A stretch of DNA of 64,000 bases, taken from positions 6,525,001 through 6,589,000 of the forward strand of contig NC_065897.1 of assembly GCF_905147045.1 (NCBI RefSeq), written 5' to 3'. The position numbers and the translations under genes were made by a program. The DNA is from Nymphalis io. Taxonomy: Eukaryota > Arthropoda > Insecta > Lepidoptera > Nymphalidae. Under the pieces are notes generated by a model that saw nothing but the letters and a program-made list of their open reading frames with translations, searched no databases and was not told the origin of the DNA. Below, piece by piece: positions 22,081-34,372 of this stretch (position 1 is the first letter of the stretch; each line of letters opens with the position of its first letter).

Positions 22081-22734
22081 TTACCTTAACAGCTAGTTAA
22101 TTACAACGCAAGTCCGTCGGAATGTACATATAAAATATTTATATCTACACAAAACGCACGAGACTGGAACACAAACAAGTCGATTAACATGGAAAATAAT
22201 TCTTTTAAGTAAAATTGTACGATTCATTTTGCCGATATCTTTATAGGATGATAGTCGAACACAGCAAGTTAAAGTCAAGTCATCAAAAAATCTTAAAATC
22301 AAGAATTCTATTTTATGATTAATGTGAAGCATACTTCCTCATAATTATTATCTTAATATATTTTTGTAGTAATTATCACACTCAATAATTGTTATAAAAT
22401 TTATAAATTATTAATAATAATTCGAATTACTTAAGAAATAATAACGAGAAAAAAACAAGGTACGTAAAGATTAAATAGCCACAGTATAAATAGATAACAT
22501 ATTATGTTACCGCCAAAAAAATATATCTCAGTTTAAAAGATCATTCAATAAGGACCTTCGCGCGTTTCCTCAAGAACCTTATTCAATCGTAACCAAAAGA
22601 TTTTGGTTAGTGCCTTTAATCTAACATAGTTTATTTTATATTAATGTATTTTCGTATTTATAATGATCATTTGATCATTTTACTCTTTGTGTTCTTGTAC
22701 AAAAATGTCAGGATAAAAGGTCGACTGGTACACA
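22081..22734. other. AT-rich spacer, no gene seen
   Basis: Nothing recognised; the 79-codon minus frame at 22093-22332 carries no domain. Confidence 0.5.
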
Positions 22735-22812
22735 TTTGGATGGGAGTGGTAGTCGGCTGGTAGACGATAGGGCGCCGCGCGACGACGCCGCGCCGCCTGA
22801 CCGTGTCGTATT
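22735..22812. promoter_or_regulatory. Short GC island
   Basis: GGCGCCGCGCGACGACGCCG at 22770-22789, inside a 75-base GC-rich patch flanked by AT-rich DNA. Frames crossing it on both strands are composition-driven. Candidate control element only. Confidence 0.2.
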
Positions 22813-23399
22813 ACGTATCTCACATACTGCTTTAAATATTAGCCAGAGGAATTTCGACTTACTTACTATCTTTATAGTTACTACGTATGTAAACATTAGC
22901 TTATTAGCTACGTGTTTACAAAATATCATTGAATATAAACAAAGGTCATTCAAACATGTAATTATTAGTTACGATGTACTGTGGTCTAACAGTATTATGA
23001 CCGGAATTTTGAAAAAAATAAAGTTTTTATTAAGAAAAATATACATATATAATTAAAAGATCGTACTAAAAAAACCTAGTTACACCGATCGCACAAAGAC
23101 TTGCTTGCAAGTTTGAAAATATTAATTTTTATTATCAAGTGAAGCACGACGCGCTAGCACTAATTTAATACGACAATATCAAATAGTCCTTTGACCCGTC
23201 GCAGTTGGCTTTCACTTCTAACAGTTTACGTCAACATTATGTATTACTGCATAAATATAACACTATAAAATAAACAAAAATCTACCTAGCCAAGAAAAAA
23301 ACTCTGCCTGGTCGTGATTAAAAACACTTAAATTGTAAATCATACGGACGATCATCGAATAGAAACGAGAGGTTGTTTTGCATTAATTATGTACATAGT
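22813..23399. other. AT-rich spacer, no gene seen
   Basis: Nothing recognised. Confidence 0.5.
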
Positions 23400-23535
23400 G
23401 AATATTCGATTAGTTAGTCTGTCCAGGTGCTCGTTGTCCTCGGCGACGGTGTGTCTCTCGACTCGAGTTACCGTACACGCACCCACCTGCGAGCCGCGCA
23501 CCACCAACACTTGCGTCATTTACAAGTTACAACTT
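23400..23535. promoter_or_regulatory. GC-richer patch with E-boxes, candidate element
   Basis: Contains CCAGGTGCTCG and CCACCTGCGAG (two E-boxes of the CAGGTG/CACCTG type) about 60 bases apart, and CTCGACTCGAGTTACCG, in a non-repetitive patch. Regulatory function is inferred only. Confidence 0.25.
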
Positions 23536-24689
23536 TAAAATAATAAAACTGGTTTTGATTGTGATCTATAAGAAGGTGGATCGACGATTAATGTTCCGAG
23601 CACACCTGGCAGACCCCGTGCTGGTATGACATTCGATACCTTCACGATCAATATTGCTGTTCAAAATCCATATTCTACTGATAATTACGACTATAACAAT
23701 TATGAATATATTTGCAAAACTATGTAAATATCAAATTTACAAATGAACAGCTTTTAGCAAATGAATACAATATCAAAATATAATATTAATTATATTAAGA
23801 CCTGATCTTCGTCGTATCGAATTTCTTAAAGACGTTTTACTATGAGAACAATATTCTTTACACATAAATATTATATTTCAACTAGTCCATGATATACGAT
23901 CAAGATATAATTATTCTATCACGTATTCTCTAACGATACAATTTATTATTTATGTAATATGTATGTTTTATTTTTAAATAATTACTGACAATTCATTTTT
24001 GTTTGTATATTATTTAAGGTTTGTAAAGCTAACCAAAGCTTTTTCCTCGCATTATTTTAATACAAATTAGGTCTTTTAACTCATTTTAAGCCTTAGTTGG
24101 CTTTCCGTGCACGTAAAAAGATATGTATTTTTTTCAACAAAGAGCGCGGAGCAACGACCTGCCCTTATTTGGAGGAGTCAGCGCTAACTGCGAAGGCAAC
24201 GTATTATGATGAAGCTGAGCAGGCTGAGCAGTCCACTGTGTATGAGCAATGCAGGTACAGTGCCAAGCTTAAACGCAGCATAAATATATATTGGAATATA
24301 TGTATACGATAGACGGTACACGTAATTAAAAGTAAAATAAAAATAAACCGTTTTGTTTATTTTTCATACATTATTTTTGAAAATGTTCTTTTTATATTTA
24401 TATAAAAACTACGCATTTCTTATCGATTCATTTATAATAATAGCTATTTATAAAAAAAAAAAAACATAAAAATCTAATTTGAATGGTCTATTAGCAGAGT
24501 TGACGTGAGCTTCACAGGTGTAGCGGCAACCTGTTCGATCTCGAGATCATGTTACACTAGGTTTCACATTAGGAAATTTATACGATGTCTCGTATGACTA
24601 CCGATGCTGTTAATTATTATTTTATTGACGAGATAAATTATAATTATTATAATTATTAATTGATTCCGAGAATGAAGTGCAAAACAAAG
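23536..24689. other. AT-rich intergenic DNA, no gene seen
   Basis: AT-rich; the 71-codon frame at 24097-24312 has no recognisable domain and a repetitive AEQAEQ stretch. Confidence 0.5.
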
Positions 24690-24980
24690 TGATTCATCCA
24701 CGTTTATTCTACTGTGGCCCGCCCAGATGTGCGCCCGCGCTACGGGGAGTTTTGATTATAATAAGTGACATTTCATTTTAATTCATCGACATAAATCTTA
24801 GACATTACGAGGAGTATTATCGTAAGTTGCAGGTGCTGCCGCACCCCGCTATAAGCTAAAGGTCTTCGCATATCGGCTAACTCGAAACGACATCGTGTCT
24901 GCCTCAGACCTCGGTAATGTTTCGATTATAATCGTAAATTATTATTATCTCATGACCGACTGACACGCTTGTTTATAGCG
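24690..24980. promoter_or_regulatory. Mixed GC patches, candidate element
   Basis: Two GC-richer blocks (GTGGCCCGCCCAGATGTGCG at 24713-24732; GCAGGTGCTGCCGCACCCCG at 24829-24848) flank homeodomain-type TTCATTTTAATTCATCG sequence. No repeat family or coding frame recognised. Confidence 0.2.
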
Positions 24981-25678
24981 TTCATAATAATTATATATCG
25001 ATCTATTATATTAAAACAAATGCCCCGCTCGACATTTCATTCCATTAAACAACGTAGCAAGCTAGCTGATATTAGCATGATTATACTTTCCCCGTTTCTT
25101 ATCAGTAAAGGTTATGGACATTAAATATAATATATTACATTATAAAGTACAGTCTATACGAGTTAAGTGAATTCAATCGTATTGTACTCTACACTATACG
25201 CTAACTTATTACTAATTTTCTTACAAGTCACAGCCGGTTGGTGTAGCGTTGCACTGGACGCTGTCATTTTTAAGCATCTACTTCATACATTACCATGTAT
25301 ATTTGTATGTCAATATAGTTAATTTGCATAAACGAAGCGAAGGAAATATTACTTATGCACCAAGTACGACATACCTGAGCTCGCGGTGCGTTTCCATTTT
25401 GCAATAAAATCAACACTATGATATACTAGTACCGACACAAGTTATTAACATAAATATTTACGACTCTGTAGCGAATCATGACATTTATACATTGGAGATT
25501 AGAAGCAGGTACTCCTGGAATTCTGTAATCTAAACAATAATATTAAACGTTGTTGAAGTTTTCTTTATAAACAAGATTAGGTAGCGGAAGCGTTGGTATC
25601 TAGTTTGAAATAATAGTTGTTTTAGAAAAAAAAAGAGAAACTATAATTCACTGTATGACAAGAACACTTTTTTTCTAG
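24981..25678. other. AT-rich spacer, no gene seen
   Basis: Nothing recognised. Confidence 0.5.
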
Positions 25679-26096
25679 AATAGGAAGGCGGACGAGCATG
25701 TGGGCCACCTGATAGTAAGTAGTCACTAACGTCCATAGACATTGGCAATGTAAAATATGTTAACCATCGCTTACATCACCAATGCGCAACCAACCTTGTG
25801 AACTAAGATGTTATGTCCCTTGTGCCTGCAATTACACTGGCTAACTCACCCTTCGAACTGGAACACAACAATACCAAGTACTGCTGTTTTGCGGTAGAAT
25901 ATCTAATGTTTCCCCCACGGGAAGAGTGGTGGTATGTGGGGCTAGCCGGTTTCCAAGGCACCAAGTGCGCCCCGAACATCCTTTCTGTCTTAGCGAGGAG
26001 CGCTACGGGATCGCTTTCGCATGCTACCGTGGCGCTCTGACGGCGAGTGGGTGGTACCTACCCAAGCGAGCTTTCACAAAGTTCTACCACCAGTGT
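25679..26096 (+). repeat. Repeat C copy with a ~130-bp internal insertion
   Basis: Matches a widespread lepidopteran non-autonomous repeat: GGGCCACCTGATAGTAAG, CCATAGACATTGGCAATG, CACCAATGCGC, AACTAAGATGTTATGTCCC and GCGGTAGAATATCTAATG occur in the familiar order. The usual continuation GAGTGGGTGGTACCTACCC appears only at 26045, after about 130 bases of GC-rich foreign sequence (from about 25911). Short open frames here are repeat-derived. Other copies: 35997, 39826 and 52255. Confidence 0.7.
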
Positions 26097-26589
26097 CTTT
26101 TTAAGTGTATGAGCTAGAGTAAGATGCCTGGTTAGATATTTCCTATTTAAATATGTTCAAAACTTTTTAATTTCAGCTCTGTAAAAGTAACTTAGTTTTT
26201 TATATGTTAGGTGTTTCCTCGTCGTCTGAAGTATGTATGAACATTACCGCAAAACTTCGTCATAACTATAATAAATATACTTATTAATATCAAAGTTTCA
26301 CTTCGTTAACAACTAAGAAGGAAAAAAAAACACCTTATTTTCAAGACTGCGAATATAAATTTATAATTATGTTTTGATATCACTTAAGAGATCTTTTCAT
26401 ATTACCATAATAATGCTATCTTAATAAATTAAATTTTAATAATAAATTAAATCTAACACTATATAATATAAAATTATTATCTAACACTATCTCAATATCC
26501 ATAGATAAAAACTTAAAAGTTATTATATAAATATATTGTAGTATTGTAAGCTCATATTAATGCTTTGTTAATTTTATACAAAATCTATG
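26097..26589. other. AT-rich spacer, no gene seen
   Basis: Nothing recognised. Confidence 0.5.
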
Positions 26590-26880
26590 TTTAGACTTAC
26601 TAATAACAATATGAGAGCTATAAGCAACGTCGGCATTACATTATACAGTTTTTTGGTTTCGCTTAATCATGGTGGTGTTAGCCCTAATACAGGCACAAGC
26701 ACGCGCAGTGCAGTAGCGACCTTGTGGCGACGGCGCGGACGTGGTGTCGAGTTGCAGACTTGCGGCCACATTTCTGCCGTTCGCCGCCTCCACCTCGCCG
26801 CGCGTGCGGTTCGTTTGCGAAGGAATGCCCCCATCATTTGATAGCCTGACTTAACATTTGATACACTCTCGTCCACATAG
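26590..26880. promoter_or_regulatory. GC island, candidate element
   Basis: A non-repetitive GC-rich block (GTGGCGACGGCGCGGACGTG at 26733-26752; CGCCGCCTCCACCTCGCCGC) with frames open on both strands. Arg-rich translations on both strands point to composition, not coding. Candidate control element only. Confidence 0.25.
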
Positions 26881-28489
26881 TTGAAACGCCGCGAATGCAG
26901 TCATCGCAACTAACTGTTCAAGAATCCCTGAGAGGTTATATATAACCTAGCCATATTATAAGCCATCAACAATCGAATCTGCACGATTTTATTTTTGGCC
27001 ACTGTTCATCGCTATATTATTTATATCCGTAAACAAAAATGTAACGCTAACTTTTTTATGACATGAATAAAACGTTTTTAAGCATTATTAATAAAAATTT
27101 TCGAATTGAATACATATTCAGTTGGTATTAAACAAAATAGGAAAAAATAAAATTATTTAAAGTTAGTAGTATGTTAAACAACTTCTATATAAGAGATTTT
27201 GCACTCTTGTATCATATTATACCGTCAGCCAATGCTCCAAGTTAACTACTACTAAACTTTATTATATAATATTATATGTATGTATTTGTAAGTGCGAATG
27301 ACACCAATCTCTATCAAACAAGTGCAACTATTACAGTATATAAGAAGAGCTTCTATTAATAAAACTGATAGTGCGTATAATGCCAAGCTTCGATTATATA
27401 TAAACGCAATATTACATATTCTCTAAATGAACATTCTAATTACAACCGATAGCAATAAAATTAAAACTTTTCAATTCCATTGCTATTTACACTCAACTTG
27501 CAAATGCTTATTGATAATCGCCATTACTTGCGCAAATTGTAAATACATTAAACCACTTAATCACCTTAAGCCGTGCTCAAAATATTTAATATTTGTTTCT
27601 GTATGTACATAATGCAAATATAAATTCTTAGCGATTATTTCTTAGCGATTCTTAACGATTGAAAATTATGATAAAATAAATAATTCCATTTTTTGTTAAA
27701 AATGTTTACGTAAACGTTTCTTCCAAATGAAATATAATCTTAAAAACTGCGCATAAAATAAAAATATTTAGTCGTATAAGATAACATCCGTTAAATACCT
27801 AATTAAATCAAAGGTTCGTTATAACACATAATGAAGTAGTTTACAATAATAACCGTAATATGAGCTTGTCTATTTTTAGCCGCGATCGTTGCACTGGTTA
27901 GTAACCGCAAGTGATAAATAATACAAAATGAGCTTTTCGTGGTGCTGTTACTTGGTGTTGGAAACATCAACTATTTAACCACTCGGCCTTAAATCTACGG
28001 ACGAAGTATAGCGTTTAACTGAATAAACCCATTATGTTTAGCTTTTATATTTAGTTTTTTAATCTCTCTGGAGAAATTAAATGACGAAATGTATGTAGCT
28101 TATCATTATTCATTAACTATGAGTAACTATTATTGTAATTTAATAAATCCTTATAACATAAAAACTGAAAGTTTCTGTTATTGTCAGATTTGAAAAAGTC
28201 AGCGTAAAAATGACAAAAGTATATTAGTGTACATATATAGAATTTTATAATGACAGTAAATTAATGATACATAAATGATCTGCATAGATATATAATTTAT
28301 AACAATTTGATGGAAGACAAGACATTTAGAAACGATGATAATGACATATATAAATTTATTCTTTCTTTCTACTTTTTAAAAAGATAGAGCTTAAAAAGTT
28401 TGCTTATATACAATCTTTATATATATGCCTATGAAAAGATAAGATTTAACTTTTAATAACATAATGATTCACTCTTCCACTTTCTAGCA
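26881..28489. other. AT-rich intergenic DNA, no gene seen
   Basis: One richer patch at 27890-28010 contains TAACCGCAAG (a Runx-type core) and GTTGGAAACATC; otherwise low-complexity. No gene recognised. Confidence 0.5.
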
Positions 28490-28790
28490 GGTCTTTCAAG
28501 TCAAAGTATGAATCGAGATAACTCTAAAGGGCTCCAAACGGGGGTCTGCCGATCGATCATTAGAATTTATTTGTTTTTGACGGTGACAAGACGCTGAGCG
28601 GGCAGTGGGGGACAAGTTTCGGGCTTTTATCTGGAGGTTGTATCACACCATTCGTCATACTGTCACTAAGACAGGGCACAACGAAACAATCAAAGCGCCC
28701 GCGTGATAAAAACGATGCCTCATCACGGCCCATTGCTTCTAGTGAAATATTCGAAAAATTGGACTGCTTGATATTTACTGCACATGTGCG
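28490..28790. promoter_or_regulatory. Higher-complexity patch, candidate element
   Basis: About 300 bases of non-repetitive sequence with GATCGATC, TTTTATCT/GATAAAAA GATA cores, a CAATCAAAGCG TCF-like core and GC-rich stretches. It does not match any repeat copy in the window. Inferred candidate enhancer. Confidence 0.25.
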
Positions 28791-29489
28791 GACTGTAATG
28801 TGCGTATTTATCTATTACCGATACGGTACAGTCGGTAATCGTAGCAAGCCTTTTATTTTATTCTAGTGCATAAAGTAAGCGATTTTCGAAAAAAAAACAT
28901 TTAAGAATAGAAACTATTAACTAAGTTATACGTAATATTCCGTGTAAATACGAGTTTGTACCTAGAAAGCAACACAAAGATTAAGCCATTTGTTACAAAA
29001 CACAAATAAATAAAATAAGAATAATACTACGACAAAGTTGTTGAATGTTTCGACATTGTATTACTATTGACATAACATATAACTTTTGCAATTATTTGTT
29101 GACCATTAAAAGTGTACTACATATATGAGAGTTGTTAACGGACCAGTGCTGTAACACCAGACGCTCTACATAAAATTATTCGAAAAGTATATTCTGTAGT
29201 AATATGTAATACGATGGGATGGCTTGTATGGGATTCGACGCCGTTTGTACTGCACGGAAAGGCTTTGACAATGTTTTAACGTGGGTCATCCCCATAACAG
29301 TAATCCTTTGTAGGGATACTCTTGCTGGTGGGTTGATTCTCGTCACCAAATGGTCGCTTTAGAAAATGGTACCTGAATTGATGTTGTAGGCCCAGGTTAA
29401 ATATATATAACGTTATGAATGGTTATTTCAGTATACAAATAAAACTGTTGTATTGATGTGTCTAATAAATGTTCTTATAAAAAAAAAAC
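28791..29489. other. Intergenic DNA, no gene seen
   Basis: A moderately complex patch at 29200-29370 (GGGATTCGACGCCGTTTGTA) could not be assigned. Confidence 0.45.
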
Positions 29490-29705
29490 GGAGTGGCTCT
29501 GTTTTACTCTACCAAAACCACTCAGCATGTTTTGCTAATATATGCTTTCTATCATAAAAAACAATTATGGAATTAAAAAACCCTACAAACATATAACATG
29601 CTTTTTCTTTAATCCATATACAACAGCTTGTGCAAAATTTCAGAGAAATCGGTTGGGCTTGAGTAGGTGCAATATTTGATCCACACATACTCACAGGTAA
29701 AGTTA
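29490..29705 (+). repeat. Decayed transposon relic
   Basis: The end reads TTGTGCAAAATTTCAGAGAA, ATCGGTT and CACACATACTCACAGG, matching the layout 'aaatttcatcgaaatcggtt...catacatactcacaaac' of common lepidopteran element remnants. The family is not assigned. Confidence 0.45.
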
Positions 29706-30074
29706 TATGAAATCAGTTAACGTAGTACGGTAATTGAAAATACTCGTTATTTAAGTAATGTACGTTGTTTTTTTCAAATTCTTATATACTTAATTGGGAA
29801 AATTAAAAATATTTAAAAAAAAAACTAATATAAGACGGCAATTGTCCCGTGCCCGATCTCTCGAACATGAACCAACAGGATTAAAGTCTCCAACAACAGA
29901 TCAAGGAAGATCTTCCAATCTCATTGGCCATGGCCAGGCTGTTAAATAACAATTAATAAAAACATAATCATGACCAATTTTTATTAATATTAGCGATCCG
30001 TTACATTTATTTACAAGTAAAAAATTAAGGTATTATAAATGCCCGTAAATGCCTCACTCGTTTGTAAAGAAAAT
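29706..30074. other. Intergenic DNA, no gene seen
   Basis: A mixed-composition patch at 29830-29945 was not recognised. Confidence 0.45.
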
Positions 30075-30303
30075 TTGGAGCTTATTCCATCACGCTGCCC
30101 CAATGCGAGTTGTTGCATAAACATGTGGTAGACTTACATCCGATACATCCAGGTTTCGTAGCGGCGTTTTCCTTAACCGCCGAGCACGAGATAAATCATA
30201 ACCATACATTAAGCACATGAAAATCAGCTGTGCTTGTTTGGGTTTGAACACGCAATCATCGGTTAAGATTCAAGCTTTCTAACCAGTGGACCATCTCGAC
30301 TCT
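30075..30303 (-). repeat. SINE-A copy, tRNA-like head and body
   Basis: On the minus strand the head reads GAGATGGTCCACTGGTTAG (A-box type, family form TGGCCCAGTGG) and, 30 bases on, GATTGCGTGTTCAAACCCAA (B-box type). The body contains the revcomp of TTAAGCACATGAAAATCAG and of AACCGCCGAGCACGAGATAA, then CGCATTGGGGCAGCGTGATG. This is a tRNA-derived SINE widespread in Lepidoptera. It is not a tRNA gene: there is no cloverleaf and it continues into a long body. Confidence 0.7.
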
Positions 30304-32209
30304 ATTTACAATAACGTGGTTAAAATGATGTTACTTTTAAAAATATTTTATTGTAAAGGCATTACGGTTTCGAATGAATCTTATCGAGTTTCGTGTCCAG
30401 CAAAGTGGAACAGGTATTTGCACGTCAGATTTTATCGAAGGCAAGTTTTGCGTACCGCAGGCCATGTCTATGAAATACAATACATTACGAGCAATCAATG
30501 GCTCCCGTGTTACGTGTATATACAGTTTTAATAATATTCGATTAATAAAAGGCTAAAAACCTGCACTGAGAAAAAAGCAATAACTCTGGATTTAAAAAAA
30601 AATAATAAACTTAAGCCTAATTTATGATTATTTTATTGTTGTCGATTACATTGCCTTCAAAATTCGGTAAATTGTATGCGAAACAAAAATTAAAAAAGTA
30701 CTAAATGTTGAATAAAATTTGATTTATATTTTATTAAGTAATCAAAGCATGATTCCACAGAATTAATAACTTTTTTACTGTTGCATTCAAATATTTATTA
30801 AAAAGTGTTTATTATATCTCTTATTATTCGTCGTAGTAATATGACGGCATTTGAACATGATGGTACAGTTTATTTTGTATAGAAATATATACAATTTTAT
30901 GTATGTGGATAAAAATTTTGATTAGTTTCATATCTGTAACGTTTCATCCATTAAAAGGTGTCACGGTTCCATCCATTAAAGAAAGATATATGAAACGTTT
31001 AAGAAGGTTGATCAAGATTTTCATTGTTGGTGTTTCAGTTATAAAATCAAATTGTTTATCTGGACTCCTTCAAACACTTTCGAATCGTCAGCTTACAATA
31101 TCAAATGCAAAGCTACCATCGGTTTAACATGTAGATTCTGCCGAAAAGAACCGGTAGGTAACGCAGTAGCTACTCTTTTCGTATAATGAAAACAATAATA
31201 TGTTTATGAAATCAAATCAAATTTATATAACCTATCTAAAAATCAAATAACACTAACTCCGCGCTTTTTATCTTGATATGCCTTGTTTATTTTTTTTTTT
31301 ACCGTAAGACATAAATTTAATATTTAAAGTTAAATGTATCCGTGGAATTTTATTATAGAGTATCTTGCTCCTGTAGTTTTCTCTAACAAATAGGGACAAT
31401 ATGTATTAGTCTATCCCTTACTAGGCGTATAATAATGAAAAAATTTATAGCTACATATATATGTTAATCATTTCTATACAGGGCCCAAAGTTATCCATAG
31501 GATACCAAAATACATCAACCCATAATCCAAGCTAACAAATTTCGTCAGCGGACCGGCTGCTCGTGAAAAAAATATATAGTTACTCGGGAATTTTATAAGT
31601 TTACTAATTATAGGTGATAGTGATTGAAAATTTGTAGCATACTTACCAAGCTCATTAATTCCCGCCTTTCGAAATAACATGGAATCGAATCCAAAAACAT
31701 CGTTATCTCTATTCCCACTCAAATCATGGGACAATAAAATTTCGAGGGTCTAAGAAAAACGGAGCATCACGATAACCATAAATTTGAGCCGAAACGGATG
31801 GGACAAATTTTTATAATGGGCCTCCCCCATTTGGTCTCAGCGCCGCGTTAATGACAGCCTAACAGTTTGTTTTAACGTCATTATAGAAGTGTATCGGGCA
31901 TTCCATCACAGGTACCTGCGCTCAGCGTATAGATACATATGTCGAAACATCGCGATGTTTTGATACAACATTAGATGCTCCTGGTTTCATTGATTTACCC
32001 CTAGATATCAGATTATACTTATTGTGGTACAAGTTTTATTTTGCCAGCCAATTTTAACACAAAAAAAAAATTACTTCGTATATTGATGGTCAAGTTGTGC
32101 TTTCTTTTATGATTTTTTAGAAACAATAAAAAAAGTTTCAGATATTTTCGTTTGTCAAAGAATAGATATAAGAAACATGTCAGAATAAAAAATGAATAAT
32201 TATCTGTGT
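30304..32209. other. AT-rich intergenic DNA, no gene seen
   Basis: No coding content recognised. Contains a 16-bp palindrome at 31945-31960 and a weak inverted repeat with CATCCATTAAA direct repeats at 30927-30995. Confidence 0.5.
31945..31960. repeat. Perfect 16-bp palindrome
   Basis: AAACATCGCGATGTTT is its own reverse complement, and the flanks (TGTCG on the left, TGATACA on the right) extend the symmetry imperfectly. It could be a dimeric protein-binding site or the end of an unrecognised element. Confidence 0.7.
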
Positions 32210-32330
32210 AGGCCAGTTGGTAGTAGAAGGGTCGGCGAGGCGGCCGCGCCCGCATCGGCTTCCCAGCAATATATCCGAGAGACAGCTACACGTATTTACA
32301 ATTACCTTATCTCGTTTTAACTCTGCTCCT
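32210..32330. promoter_or_regulatory. GC-rich patch
   Basis: GTCGGCGAGGCGGCCGCGCC at 32231-32250, in an otherwise AT-rich area; non-repetitive within this window. Candidate element only. Confidence 0.2.
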
Positions 32331-32549
32331 GACATCACGGGACAAATATTCGTGATCGTCAGCCAAACTTATTCGGTTATGCAAAAATATTTATGATTTA
32401 TTTTCCATGTACTAGTAGTACTGAGTGACAAGAAATCGCTATATTCCTCATCCCATCTATTTCATACCCATATATTTGTATATTTATTAATACTTACAAA
32501 TTTATAAAATCATGGTTTTTTTTACTGTAGGCAATATCCAGTAAGTAGT

Positions 32550-32594
32550 AAGTTCCAGTTTTAAAAGGTTTGCTACCTTTTAAAACTGGAACTT
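32550..32594. repeat. Perfect 20-bp hairpin
   Basis: AAGTTCCAGTTTTAAAAGGT (32550-32569) and its exact reverse complement (32575-32594) surround the loop TTGCT. The stem is longer than a typical terminator and shorter than a typical animal miRNA precursor stem. Confidence 0.9.
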
Positions 32595-33334
32595 TTAAGA
32601 TAAAATTGGAATATTTTTTAAATATATAATGAAGAAATATAATACCTTCTAGCATCCTCTCCTTTTTTACCTAAACTGGTTGGTGCGAAGCATCTTAGCG
32701 TCTTTTACTACGCTTTTCAACGATCTTATCTACCCGTTCTAACTTCGCACTGGTAAAATAAAGGTCGGACACGTTGACATAGTACTTATTTAAAATTTGA
32801 GAAACCCGCGGCTAATGAACTATCATCCGCGTTATGCATCATTTAGTTTGTGACGAAAATTCTTCTAAATCTGCCATTTTACCATACATAATGCTTATTT
32901 AAATTATAGCCTAAAATAAGAAAGATGTTTTGGTTATGAAAACTCGGAAATAGTCATATTAACTCAACAAGAGGCGGCTATTTTAAAATCACTGACATAC
33001 ACTTGAATTTTATGTATTTGTATGTATAATACTTTGTATTTTTATAACAAGTTTTATATATATATATATACAAAATATTATTTTACAATAATAGCGAGTT
33101 AGGCGATCTACTCCTGAATGTGTTAATACAACCCGCACTCTCCATCTTTGTTGTTTTACAAGAGAAGGATAAACACCGCGTGACAAAATTTACATTTCGA
33201 GTTGTTTTTTCATTTCTTGTACCATAAAAATTAGAACTGTGTTACGTATCTATAAAAGGTGGCTTTCGCGAACTTAATTTCTATTATTTTGGATATTCAC
33301 AAATTGCTAACATAGTTAACATAGTTGCTAAATC
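32595..33334. other. AT-rich spacer, no gene seen
   Basis: Contains a short TA microsatellite near 33056-33071. Nothing else recognised. Confidence 0.5.
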
Positions 33335-34372
33335 TAGTTTGGCAGGCTATGAGAACTCAAAACATCCCGGAATATTATGTGATACTAATACAAGATATGT
33401 ACATAAACACCAAAACGCGCGTCAAAAGTCCAGCGGGTCTTGGCGAGCCCTTCCACGTAAATGTAGGAGTACATCAGGGATCTGCCTTGAGCCCATTGCT
33501 ATTCAACCTGTGCATGGACTACATCACGCGAGACATACAAAAACCAGCACCAGAGTGTATTCTTTACGCAGATGATATAGTCCTAGTGGTGAAAAATGCA
33601 CAAAACCTACAGGAAACACTTAACCGGTGGGTGACACAAATAGAAAACCATGGGCTACGCATTAGTCGAAGTAAGACCGAATATTTTGAGAGTGACTATG
33701 GAGGGACAGAAGAGACGGGATGTAATATTTACATAAACAACCGCGCACTACCCAAAGTAGACAACTTCAAGTATCTTGGATCTGTGCTTACTACTGATGC
33801 AAATATCGATAAGGACGTGGACCACCGCTTTAAAACCGCCTGGATAAATCGCTTTCGGGTGTTCTCTGTGACCATAGAATGCCCATTCGTGTAAAGGGAA
33901 AAGTGTACAAAACGGTAGTACGCCCATCCATGTTCTATGGGGCAGAGTGTTGGACCATCAAAAAGACACACGAACAACAACTCCATACAAGCGAGATGAA
34001 AATGCTTAGATGGGCGGGAGGAATCACCCGGCTGGACAAAGTAAGGAATGAATGAGTATGTCAGGGGATCATTCAAGGTAACACCAATTATGGAAAAATT
34101 GAAGGAATGTCGACTGCGCTGGTACGGCCATATCCTGAGACGTAAGGATGATCATCCTATCAAGAAAGCCTTAAATATCCCGGACCGACCGCGGGGAAGA
34201 GGGCGACCGCCCGCAACCTGGTGGTCAAACCTACAAAAAGAGGCCCAGAAAGAGAATCTGAGTACACAGACAACCCAGAACAGAGCTCTCTGGCGCAGAT
34301 GTACAAGGAGACCCGACCCCAGCTGAACTGGGAAGAGGGTTTGAACAAAGAAGAAGAAGAACAAATATTATA
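33335..34372 (+). mobile_element. 5'-truncated RTE-like LINE, reverse transcriptase 3' half
   Basis: Homology begins abruptly inside the reverse transcriptase (LVWQAMRTQNIPEYY). The RT palm is clear: GVHQGSALSPLLFNLCMDY, then ILYADDIVLV with the YADD active site, then HGLRISRSKTEYF and FKYLGS. The tail follows in other frames: MFYGAECWTIKK, RWYGHILRR and RGRGRPPATWW. The element stops at 34323 and ends in an AAG-repeat tail (to about 34360). The copy is broken by a frameshift near 33840-33860 and by a direct duplication of ATGA at 34048-34055. An RTE-type clade is likely but not proven. The endonuclease half is absent, so it is dead. Confidence 0.85.

Noticed and set aside
26587..26876. Overlapping plus and minus frames of 69-84 codons
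   Set aside because: Arg-rich on both strands in a GC island; composition-driven, no domain.
30240..30303. tRNA-like A and B boxes
   Set aside because: They belong to the head of a SINE-A copy; no cloverleaf or acceptor stem, and the SINE body follows.
32550..32594. MicroRNA precursor
   Set aside because: The stem is only 20 bp with a 5-base loop and perfect pairing; animal pre-miRNAs have longer, imperfect stems. Kept only as an unexplained hairpin.
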